Shown here piece after piece: positions 42,912 through 52,447 of a stretch of 55,749 bases of DNA. The notes below the pieces were generated by a model, which was not told where the DNA came from, searched no databases, and saw nothing but the letters and a program-made list of their open reading frames with translations. Position 1 is the first letter of the stretch. Each line of letters starts with the position of its first letter. Source of the stretch: Candolleomyces eurysporus (lineage: Eukaryota > Basidiomycota > Agaricomycetes > Agaricales > Psathyrellaceae); assembly GCA_027579435.1 (NCBI GenBank), contig JANBPK010001082.1, positions 1-55,749 of the forward strand. Direction: 5' to 3'. The position numbers and the translations under genes were made by a program.

Positions 42912-44727
42912 CTACTGGATAAGACTGCAAGAGCAAAGCCAAGATCGTCAGTTGAAGGGGGAGGAAAGTAGAGGAGAAGACACATACGAAGGCTCCTTAT
43001 CCAACTTGACGTGAATCGACGCATGGTTCTTGATGCCCTTAACCCGATGGTACGCGTTCAAGTTCTTGTGCAGCGTAATCTGGAAGACCGATGCGCTACC
43101 CTGTCGGCTGGCGATAGTGGACGAGGCCAGGAAGTAGTTCCAGGTCCTGAACCACTTCTCACCGTACTTGGCCAAAACCTTCTCCTTGTTGCCGAGCCAG
43201 TTCTTGTACCAGCGGTAGAGGGTGGCAGAGTAGTGGACACCGAGGACGTCGACGTTTTTGACTTCGAAACCGGCGGATTCGAGTTGGGAGACGACCCAGC
43301 CGAGGGAGCAGGAGGCGTCGGCACCGGGGAAGACGTATTTGTTCATGAAGAGACCCCTGGATAGAGATAGGCATATGTTAGCGGGTGAAGACGAGGGTGC
43401 TCAGTGGAGGTGTGTGCGTACCAGATGAGATCCTCGTATTGCCAGTGGGGACGGATACCGGAGACTTGGAAGACCAAAGTACCATCATCTTCCAAGAGAT
43501 CGTAGACCTGGCGGAGGAATTGCCCATAGCGGCGGACACCGACATGCTCAGCCATCTCGAGGGAAACAATCTTGTTGTACTTGGTGCCGGCGGGAATTTC
43601 ACGGTGATCGCAGCAGAGGATGCGGGCCTTGTCAGGAGATACCTATAGGCGGGAGGACGAAACATTGAGTTTGTGATGCAAAAGGCATTGTGAGGGCGGG
43701 CGAAGCTTACACCATTGCTTGCAATGCGCTCGGTACCAAACTTGGCCTGTTCCTTGGCGAGAGTAACACCGGTAACGTCGCATCCAAAGTTCTTCGCAGC
43801 ATAGGCCACGAGGGTACCCCATCCACAGCCGATATCAAGGACCCTGTGAAAATTGATCGTTGGGGGGTCTGGACGGGGTAGCATGTGGTGATTGATACTC
43901 ACTTGTCGTCGGGCTGGAGATCAAGCTTGCTGCACACAACGGCCAACTTGTTATCCTGGAGCTGCTCGAGAGTCTCTTCCTCGTCGGGCTTGAGAATGAC
44001 ACCGGAAGTATAGATCATGCGTGGGCCGAGGAACCATTCATAGAAATCGTTACCGCCTGAATAAAGTGTAAGAAGCTCTGCCACGTATGTGTGGACGCGG
44101 AATACGACATACGGTCATAGTTGTCCCGGACCTGGTTCTCATCCTGGCTCTGGGAGTGGACAATGACTTCGGGGATGAAGACGGTGAAGACGTATTTGAA
44201 GAGCTCGAATGTGAAGTTGAACTTGGCCCAGTCGTGGCGCGCCTCGAGGATATCCAACATGTCGTCTAATTGCCAGGTTCAGCACCGACACGTCACAGAA
44301 GACAATCAGAATGTGACGCACCGTTAATGTCAATCTTGCCCTCAAAGTACGCATCGTGGAAGACCTGAATGGGAATCTTGTTCTTGCCCTTGTAGAGTTC
44401 CTTCAATTCAGGGTCCTTGATGGTAATGTACTTTTCAATGTCCTCTCCGGGAAGAGTGACCTTTTCGTTCTTGCGACCGCCGTACGCGCTCATAAACGCC
44501 CAGTACCCTATCGCGGTGGGAACACCAGTGAGAACACCGACGAACAGGTAGGTCTTGAAGCCCCCATATTTGACAAANGGGATAAAAGACTTGACGAAAT
44601 AGGGCACGATGACGATGAGGAGGGCGAAATGAATGTTGTTGAAGGAGCCGTTGCCCTCTGCGAGACCGATGAGGGGGGCGTTCTTGATCGCGGGGAAGTT
44701 GGTCGGCTTCACCGTGGAGGACGACAT
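42912..44727 (-). CDS. Sphingolipid C9-methyltransferase
   Basis: MSSSTVKPTNFPAIKNAPLI is followed by two membrane helices (IHFALLIVIVPYFVKSFI and LFVGVLTGVPTAIGYWAFM), as in fungal C9-methyltransferases of the cyclopropane fatty acid synthase family. Next come DMLDILEARHDWAKFNFTFE, FYEWFLGPRMIYTSGV, then the S-adenosylmethionine motif VLDIGCGWGTLVAYAAKNFG, CCDHREIPAGTKYNKIVSLE and MAEHVGVRRYGQFLRQVYDL. The C-terminal part (FMNKYVFPGADASCSLGWVV, EVKNVDVLGVHYSATLYRWY) ends KEPSLIQ after a last short intron. The enzyme adds the 9-methyl branch to the sphingoid base of glucosylceramides, in the endoplasmic reticulum or Golgi. About 485 residues, the usual length. Seven or so introns. The N at 44578 falls in a Pro codon third position and is harmless. 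Confidence 0.93.
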
Positions 44728-44931
44728 GGTGAAGGAACGAAGGAGGGATGACGGGACTGCACGAATCCCAGCGCACTTTTTATTTATTTCGATGTGATGT
44801 GATTTCTGCGTTTGGGAGTGTTTGGCGCTCGCCCTGCCAGCGTGCTCGACGCGTGCGACAGTAAAGGAAATCAACGCCCCTAACATGGATCCTATGACAC
44901 ACGGTATGTATTCGACTACTACTTCAGACTC

Positions 44932-47182
44932 CTACTTCGCTCCCCCCTCTTCCAGTTCCTCCGGCGGCAGGGAATGCCAGTATGTCTCCTCGAGCCCCGT
45001 TTTGATGAACTCCCTCCATTTCCCATAGTAAGGTCTCAAAGCATCCGCCAATCCGGGTTCTTTGAGTTCATTCTGCGTAGGCGGCAAAGAAAGATAGTCA
45101 GCGAGCTTCCCTTTTCCAAGATGATGGGCTTACTTTCAATCGCCCAAAAATCACGGATATCATCCTCAAGAAATGGGACGCGTCGAAAAAATCAAAAAAC
45201 ATCGGTGCTAGCATTTGATCAAACTTTCTCCATCCATCGATGTGGGCTAAAGAAAGAAGTTGTTGACCACTAAATGTTTCGCCTTCGTCGGAATACAGAA
45301 AAAGGGCCTCCAGTGCACACTCTCCGAAATTACTGCCTGAAGTTGCACTCGTACCGCCTGAAGAATAAGTGGAATACATCGAGGTATTGTTGTTGACTCA
45401 CTGGGATCTAAGGAAAACCGATTGATTCCTTGCACAACGGTCTCTAAAATGTATGTCTTAGCCTGCATTTCCGCGATGAAGAGGTTCTTGGCACGAATTT
45501 CGCTATCCAAGAACTCAGAGAACGACCGGTGATAGAAATGCATGCTAATGTAGGGTAACGACGGAGGGGGAGCAGGAGCACGATGGAATACGACGAGAGA
45601 GTGTAGGTCAGAAACAAGGACATCATGAGCCCCTCTTTCTAGGTTGAGGAGGGCGTCGAAGTTAGGGGCCCAGAAACTCCAATTCCCTATACGACTGTCA
45701 GAGTTGATGTGATGAGCCCTGAGGAGAAGCAAAAAATTGCGTCCTCGATGCGTATCGACCGCCTCGTACAGCTCTTTCGCGGCGGACAGAATCCTTGCGT
45801 ATAGGATATCGAGAGCTTCGAATGGCCTTGCGAGCTGTCCGTCGTCTGGTGTCCAGTCAATGACCGTCTGGAGCCTATCCACCGGAGAACTGTGACGCTC
45901 GGAAACATATTTGACCACCGTTGCAGCATACACGAACTGCCCGGATGCAGCCCGAACCAGCTTCTCGATGTCTTCCTTCCTGGGCCATGACTGAGATCGC
46001 GCTCGAGGATCGTGACTTCGACTTCCGATGTCCCGAACACGCCTCCACAAGTAGCGACGAATGTCGTCTGTTGCATCGTACTTGTCGCTGAGTTGAATAT
46101 GGTACGCCGATGGATGGAGGTAACCCTGGGGCTCCGAACTAAGCGCGCTTCGAATGGCCCATTCCGGTCTGCTGGCGATAAAAATACGAAAGGGTAGCTC
46201 GTTGTCGAGGAGGCAACTTTTGATGCTGGACAGCAATTCTGATTGTTTTTCTTCTCCGGAACACTCGTCGAGGCCGTCGATGAGGATGGCGTGGGGAAAA
46301 CTGCTGGGATCCAAGCCGCCATTTGCGCAAAGCTGTTTGAATGGGCGTACGATGAGGGCATCTATCTGGATCCTGATGGTTTTCGTGAATATGAGACGGT
46401 CNTTTTTCGATCACTTTGCTGATAGAGTCTTGTAGCACAGGATCGTGCTGTCCTAATTGGCATGCGATGGTCGGTATGATACGGGAAAGGTCGTTTCGAG
46501 TGGGGTCTTGGGAAGAAAAGAAGAATGCACAGCCTAGGATTCCCGAGCGGGCGCAACGTTCGGCGACTGTCTGCTGTAGCGCTGACTTCCCTGCTCCTGC
46601 GGCACCAGTCATGCAGAGCAAGCGTTGAGGACCGTCCCGATCGTTGATCCAATCCGTGATTTCGCTGATGACCTCGACGCGAGTATCTTCGTCGCATTTC
46701 GGAGGGTCGAACCTAGCTCCTGAATCGTAGAAGCCATTCGAAGCTATGTTCTTTAGCAGGAGCTTCCAGCCTTGAGCGGCAGCTATGCCACAGCGTCAGC
46801 GGATGTACTCGAGCTACTAGTGCCATTGAGTGCTCTTACCATCCATTGATTTATCTTGACCATTATGAGTATGTGGGGGTGAGTGGATGTGGATGCCGCC
46901 GACGTTGAAATGGTGCGCCCTCGAAAACATCGATGTGGATGTTGAAGGCTCCATGAGCGAGGGTACGTTTTCAGCCCTGACAACCGCCACATGAGATTCC
47001 TCTCCCGAAGATGGTGTGAGCCCTTTCAGGCTGTCCGGCAAGGGTGGGTCTGGGGCAAGGGCCAGTAGATCTTGTGCGATAGGGTCGCCGTCTCTGCCAT
47101 CTCGTACATCGGACGACGACGAGAACAGGCGTCGAAATCTGGACCTCAGCCCGGTTTTCTTGGGTTTCGAGTCCGGGTCCAT
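44932..47182 (-). CDS. NACHT (STAND) NTPase, array copy 1
   Basis: MDPDSKPKKTGLRSRFRRLF starts a basic N-terminus, followed by a conserved MFSRAHHFNVGGIHIHSPPH segment and an intron after GQDKSMD. The NACHT core has LLCMTGAAGAGKSALQQT (Walker A), HAILIDGLDECSG (Walker B), RIFIASRPEWAIRSAL (sensor) and LVRAASGQFVYAATVVKYV. Winged-helix-like and helical regions end at LFIAEMQAKTYILETVVQGI. Two short final exons read KFDQML and NELKEPGLADALRPYYGKWR, ending EELEEGGAK. There are no WD40 or ankyrin repeats, so the protein is about 740 residues. The N plus six T at 46401 shifts the frame, where copies 3 and 4 have five T. I treat it as an assembly error. Such proteins are NLR-like switches thought to act in fungal non-self recognition or cell death. 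Confidence 0.82.
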
Positions 47183-47812
47183 TTTCACGACGTAGGGACG
47201 AGCGGGAGTTGGGCGAGGGTCGGGATGCTGTTGAGGCTAACACGAGGTCATTGGGGCACGCGTATGTACCCACGCTCGGTCCATCACAAATGGCGCCCTT
47301 TTAGACGCCCATGTAACCGACTGGCCGTGGTCCATGATTTTGGCCCTGAGCAGCAGTAGTGGTAGCAGTATTCACCGGTCAAGAGTTGAGTACAAGGTTC
47401 GTAGCTGATGCGTATGGTCTCACAACCAAGCTGAGTCCACTGAGATGATCATTGATGAGCGTAGGTGGTATTGGGTAGGATATCGAACCAAACTTGAGCA
47501 CCCATCCGACGTGACGCGTGGGCGATTGAGTATTGTTTGCCCCAGATTCGTTTGGATCTCTCGCAAAGGCACTGATAGTATCATTCCGGGATAGTTCTCT
47601 AGGGCTTTGCCTTCCAGCTATCTTCTCTGAGACGGCCTCTTTGAACTTGTCTATCAGCACTGTGGACTACTTGAGAGGTCATATTTACCGAACCAGCGGA
47701 TTAAATACACTAGTAAAAAGTAAAGAGATGTAACAGAAAGATAAAAGCGTCAAAATTTGGGAGCCGAGGTATCTGAAATCTCCTGGGCTCTCCCCCTTCT
47801 CCCCCTTCCGAT
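47183..47812. other. Promoter region of NACHT copy 1
   Basis: It contains the conserved block at 47267-47313 and no recognised gene. A 93-codon frame on the minus strand (47379-47660) has no recognisable domain. Confidence 0.5.
47267..47313 (-). promoter_or_regulatory. NACHT-family promoter block, copy 1
   Basis: The minus strand reads GGGCGTCTAAAAGGGCGCC, a TATA-like core, then GGACCGAGCGTGGGTA. The block lies about 85-130 bases before the ATG. It is shared with the copy at 51.8 kb and, reversed, with the left-end decayed copy. Confidence 0.6.
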
Positions 47813-49945
47813 TCATCCGGGGGCAGAAAGTCCTCCACCCCTCTCCGCAAGGGCCGGCTCAATGACGCCCCTCCATTTATCACAGTAAGACTTCAAGGCA
47901 TCTGTCAATCCAGGTTCATTTAGTTCAGTCTGCACAAGCGGTAAAAAAAAGATCAATCGTAAGAACATTTATCATCTCCAGAAAGTAGGCTTGGACAGGA
48001 CGATGAAAATGTGTCTTGGGTACCATTTGGTCAAACTTTCTCCATCCATCGCTGCGGGCTAAGCCAAGAAGTTGTTGACCATCAAGCGCTTTGCCTTTGT
48101 TAGAATACATCACGAGGGCCTTCAGTGCATACCTCTCAAAAGTACTGCCTGAAATTGTACTGTCTGGAGAATAAGCACGCAGATGCACCACAGGTCTTCT
48201 TGGTGACTCACTAGGATCTAAGGGAAACCGAAGGATCCCTTGAACAATGGCCTCCAAAACGTACTTTCTAACCTGCATTTCCGCGACGAATAAGCTCTTG
48301 GCACGAGTTTCGCTATCCAAGAATTCGGCGAACGACCGGTGATAGAAATGCATTACCATGAAGATGCGCGTGAAGCTAGGGTGCTGATTGAACACGACAA
48401 GTGAGCGTAAGTCGGAAACAAGGACTTCATGGGCACCTCTTTCTAGATTGAGGAACTCGTCGAAGGTATTAGCTTCGTAGTTCACGTCGAATACAGGGCG
48501 ATCATGATTGATGTGATAGGCCCTGAGAAGGAGCAAAAAATCGCGCGGTCGATTGGTGTCGACCGCCTCATACAAATCTTTTGCGGCGGACAGAATGCCC
48601 GCGTAGAGCATGTCGAGAGTTTCAAACGGCCTCGCTAGCTGACCTGTTATCGGTGTCCAGTTAACAACTATTTCAACCCTATCCCCCGGAGAACTACGGC
48701 GCTCCGAGACATATTTGACCACAGTTGCAGCATACACAAACTGCCCCCGATGCAGCGACAACCAGCTTCTCGACATCTTCCATCCTGGGCCATGACTGAG
48801 ATCGGGCTCGAGGATCATGGCTTCGACTTCCGATGTACTGAAGTCTCCTCCACAAATAGCGACGAATGTCGTTCGTTGCGTCATAATTGCCGCTGAGCTG
48901 GATGTGATAGGCCAATTGGTGGAGGAGGCTCCGAGTTGAGTGCACTTCGAATGGCCCATTCCGGCCGAGTGGCGATAAAAATACGAAAGGGGAGATCGTT
49001 ATCGAGGAAGCAATCTTTGATGCTGGAGGCAACTCTGCTTGATTATCTTCTCCGGAACATTCGTCGAGGCCATCGATGAGCACAACGTGGGGGAAACCGC
49101 CAGGGTCCGAATCGCAATTCGAACAAAACTGTTGGAAGGGCCAAACGATGAGGACATCCATCTGAGTTCTGACGGTTTTCGTGAAGACGAGACGGTCGTT
49201 TTCGATAGCTTTTCTGACATAGTCCTGGAGTGTAGGGTCGTACTGGCCTAGCTGGCATGCGATGGTTGGTACGATGCGAGAGAGTTTGTTTCGAGTGGGG
49301 TCTTGGGAAGAAAAGAAGAACGTTCCACCAAGGATTTTTGAGCCAGCGCAACGTTCGGATATTGTCTGCTGTAACGCTGACTTGCCTGACCCTGCAGCAC
49401 CGGTCATGCAGAGCAAGCGTTGAGGAGCATCTCGATCATTGGCCCAATCCATGATTTCGCCGATGACCTCGATGCGAGTATCTTCGTCACATTTCGGAGG
49501 GTCGAATCTAGCCCCCGAGTCATAGGGGGCGTTCAAAGCTATCTTGTCTAGAAATATCTCCCAACCTTTGGCGATAGGCAAAGGGTTAGCATATGCAACA
49601 GATTTAATGGAAAATTGAGCGCTCCAATGATCTATTGATTTACCCTGGCCGTTGTGAATATGCTGGAATGAGTCGATGTGAATGCCCCAGACGGTGAGAT
49701 GGTGCGCCCCCGGAAACATTGATATAGATGCTGAAGGTTCGGTGGGTGAGGGTATGGTTTCAGCCTTTACAACGGACACATGAGAATTATCTCCCTCTCA
49801 GGTTGTCTGGCAAGGACGGCTCTGTGACAAAGGCCTGTAGATCTTGAGCAATAGGGTTGCCGTCTCTGCCATCAACCGTCGACGAGAACAAGCGTCGGAG
49901 CTTGGACCTCAGCCCGGTTTTCTTCGGTTTCTGGTCCAGGGCCAT
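47813..49945 (-). pseudogene. NACHT NTPase, array copy 2, multiply frameshifted
   Basis: It starts MALDQKPKKTGLRSKLRRLF and keeps GAAGSGKSALQQTISERCAG and VVLIDGLDECSGEDNQ. Several indels break it. About 14 bases are missing in the N-terminal region (LTPSS of the others), giving a stop near 49790. One base is lost after DNQAE, and the frame is regained 45 codons later by a second deletion near 48925. An extra G at GCATCGGGGGCAG disrupts ASGQFVYAATVVKYVSE. The C-terminal half (YEAVDTNRPRDFLLLLRAYH, MVMHFYHRSFAEFLDSE) is recognisable. No promoter block precedes it: bases just upstream of its ATG are the 3' flank of copy 3. It is probably a true pseudogene. Confidence 0.8.
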
Positions 49946-50018
49946 CTTGGTTTAAAGGAAATCAACGCCCCTAACATGGATCCTATGACACACGGTATTC
50001 GACTACTACTGAGTGAGT
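49946..50018. other. Duplication junction between NACHT copies 2 and 3
   Basis: GTAAAGGAAATCAACGCCCC from 44862 recurs almost exactly at 49954 (TTTAAAGGAAATCAACGCC), only eight bases before the ATG of copy 2. The matching block after copy 4 is at 52312. This marks where a copy with its 3' flank was inserted. Confidence 0.75.
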
Positions 50019-51806
50019 TCAGACTTCTACTTTGCTCTCCCCCTCTTCCAGTTCCTCCGGCGGCAGGAAATTCCATTCTTCCCCCTTGAGCTGCGTTTTG
50101 ACGAACTCCCTCCATTTCCCATAGTAAGGTCTCAAAGCATCCGCCAATCCGGGTTCTTTGAGTTCATTCTGCGTAGGCGGCAAAGAAAGATAGTCAGCGA
50201 GCTTCTCTTTTTCCAAGATGATAGGCTTACTTTCAATCGCCCAAAAATCACAGATATCATCCTCAAGAACCGGGGCCCGTCGTCCCAAACAAAAGACGTC
50301 GCTAATAGCATTTGATCAAACTTTCTCCATCCATCGTTGTGGGCTAAAGAAACAAGTTGTTGACCACTAATTCTTTCTCCTTTGTTGGAATACAGAACAA
50401 GGGCCTTCACTTGCGTATAGGATATCGAGAGCTTCGAATGGCCTTGCGAGCTGTCCGTCGTCTGGTGTCCAGTCAATGACCGTCTGGAGCCTATCCACCG
50501 GAGAACTGTGACGCTCGGAAACATATTTGACCACCGTCGCAGCGTACACGAACTGCCCAGATGCAGCCCGAACCAGCTTCTCGATGTCTTCCTTCCTGGG
50601 CCATGACTGAGATCGCGCTCGAGGATCGTGACTTCGACTTCCGATGTCCCGAACACGCCTCCACAAGTAGCGACGAATGTCGTCTGTTGCATCGTACTTG
50701 TCGCTGAGTTGAATATGGTACGCCGATGGATGGAGGTAACCCTGGGGCTCCGAACTAAGCGCGCTTCGAATGGCCCATTCCGGTCTGCTGGCGATAAAAA
50801 TACGAAAGGGTAGCTCGTTGTCGAGGAGGCAACTTTTGATGCTGGACAGCAATTCTGATTGTTTTTCTTCTCCGGAACACTCGTCGAGGCCGTCGATGAG
50901 GATGGCGTGGGGAAAACTGCTGGGATCCAAGCCGCCATTTGCGCAAAGCTGTTTGAATGGGCGTACGATGAGGACATCTATCTGGATCCTGATGGTTTTC
51001 GTGAATATGAGACGGTCTTTTTCGATAACTTTGCTGATAGAGTCTTGTAGCATAGGATCGTGCTGTCCTAATTGGCATGCGATGGTCGGTATGATGCGGG
51101 AAAGGTCGTTTCGAGTGGGGTCTTGGGAAGAAAAGAAGAATGCACAGCCTAGGATTCCCGAGCGGGCGCAACGTTCGGCAACTGTTTGCTGAAGCGCTGA
51201 CTTGCCTGCTCCTGCAGCGCCAGTCATGCAGAGCAAGCGTTGGGGACCATCCCGATCGTTGATCCAATCGGTAATTTCGCTGATGACCTCGACGCGAGTA
51301 TCTTCGTCGCATTTCGGAGGGTCGAATCTAGCTCCTGAATCGTAGAAGGCATTCGAAGCTATGTTCTTTAGCAGGAGCTTCCAGCCTTGAGCGGCAGACA
51401 CGCCACAGGGTTAGCGGACGTACTCGGACTACTAATCTCATTGAATCCTCTTACCATCTATCGACTTATCCTGACCATTATGAGTATGTGGGGGTGAGTG
51501 GATGTGGATGCCGCCGACGTTGAAATGGTGCGCCCTCGAAAACATTGCTGTGGATGTTGAAGGCTCCATGGGCAAGGGTAAGGCTATGTTCTCAGCCCTG
51601 ACAACCGGCACATGAGATTGCTCTCCTGAGGATGGTGTGAGCCCGTTCGAGTTGTCTGGCAAGGAAGGGCCCTGGACCTCCAAGGCCTGTAGATCTTGAG
51701 CGATCGGCTGATCTCTGCCTTGGCCCGACTTGGAGGTGAACGGCGAGAACAAGCGTCCAACCTTGGTCCTGAGGCCCGGTTTCTTGGGTTTTGAGTCCGA
51801 GGCCAT
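50019..51806 (-). pseudogene. NACHT NTPase, array copy 3, internal deletion
   Basis: MASDSKPKKPGLRTKVGRLF, HNGQDKSID, then GAAGAGKSALQQTVAERCAR, KDRLIFTKTIRIQIDVL, HAILIDGLDECSGE and YAATVVKYVSERHSS. Exons 1 and 2 are intact, and much of exon 2 is nearly identical in DNA to copy 1, implying a recent duplication or gene conversion. After EALDILYA the sequence jumps to the equivalent of copy 1 near 45310, skipping about 490 bases (including most of the helical domain and an intron). The join is out of frame, so translation ends SEGPCSVFQQRRKN, roughly 460 residues in all. The C-terminal exon EPGLADALRPYYGKWREFVK remains. A truncated protein with the P-loop and Walker B could still be made. Confidence 0.75.
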
Positions 51807-52447
51807 ATTCGCGACGTAGGGAAGAGCGGAAGGGTTGGGTTGAGGGTAGACACACGAGGCCGCCCTGAGGAGGCATAGATACCCACGCTCGGTCCCTGAG
51901 CATAGCTTCTTTTGGGCGCTGATTTAAACGCCCATGCTGACCAATGTCGAGTCTGGGCTTGTCGGAGTACAGATCTCTCTTGCGATGGGCTGGGTAGACA
52001 CGGGATTAATGTCGATGCCGCCGATCGTAGTAGACCTATTAGGGTGGACGATCTGCTGCTAGTGGAAGAACGGGTTAGAGAACAGCGGTGGTGTGGCCAC
52101 TTTGAGCAGTCGAAACAAACTTAGCACCTTTCGATGATGTCGCTCGCGACAAGGAGCACTAAGCAGTGAATTAGTCCTACTGTTCTTTTCCCAATTAACC
52201 AATGGCTCGAACGATTGAGACACATAAGAAAGTAGAATAACTTCAACCGCTACGTACACCGGAGCGGTTTTGGTGATGCAACTTCGCCAGCGTACCCGAC
52301 ACGTGCGGCAGTAAAGAAATCAACGCCTCGACCGTGGATCGTATCACAAACATTACTCTAGCTCGGTGGAGTGTTGGAAGACTGAGCCAGCACATGAGAC
52401 CTGCTAATACAAAAGGATTGATTATGAATATACAAGTGTAACACTGC
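51807..52447. other. Promoter region of NACHT copy 3 and 3' flank of copy 4
   Basis: The promoter block lies at 51880-51935. The family 3' flank lies near 52285-52350 (CGTACCCGACACGTGCGGCAG, then AAAGAAATCAACGCC). No gene. Confidence 0.5.
51880..51935 (-). promoter_or_regulatory. NACHT-family promoter block, copy 3
   Basis: The minus strand reads GGGCGTTTAAATCAGCGCCC, then GGGACCGAGCGTGGGTA. This is the clearest example of the block. The downstream gene has an internal deletion but keeps exon 1 and the NACHT core. Confidence 0.6.

Noticed and set aside
45060..45120. In-frame continuation DYLSLPPTQ before NELKEPG in NACHT genes
   Set aside because: This stretch lies in an intron with a GTAAGC donor and CTACGCAG acceptor; copies 1, 3 and 4 agree on the splice sites.
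47379..47660. 93-codon frame in the NACHT copy 1 promoter region
   Set aside because: No domain; its region holds the conserved promoter block.
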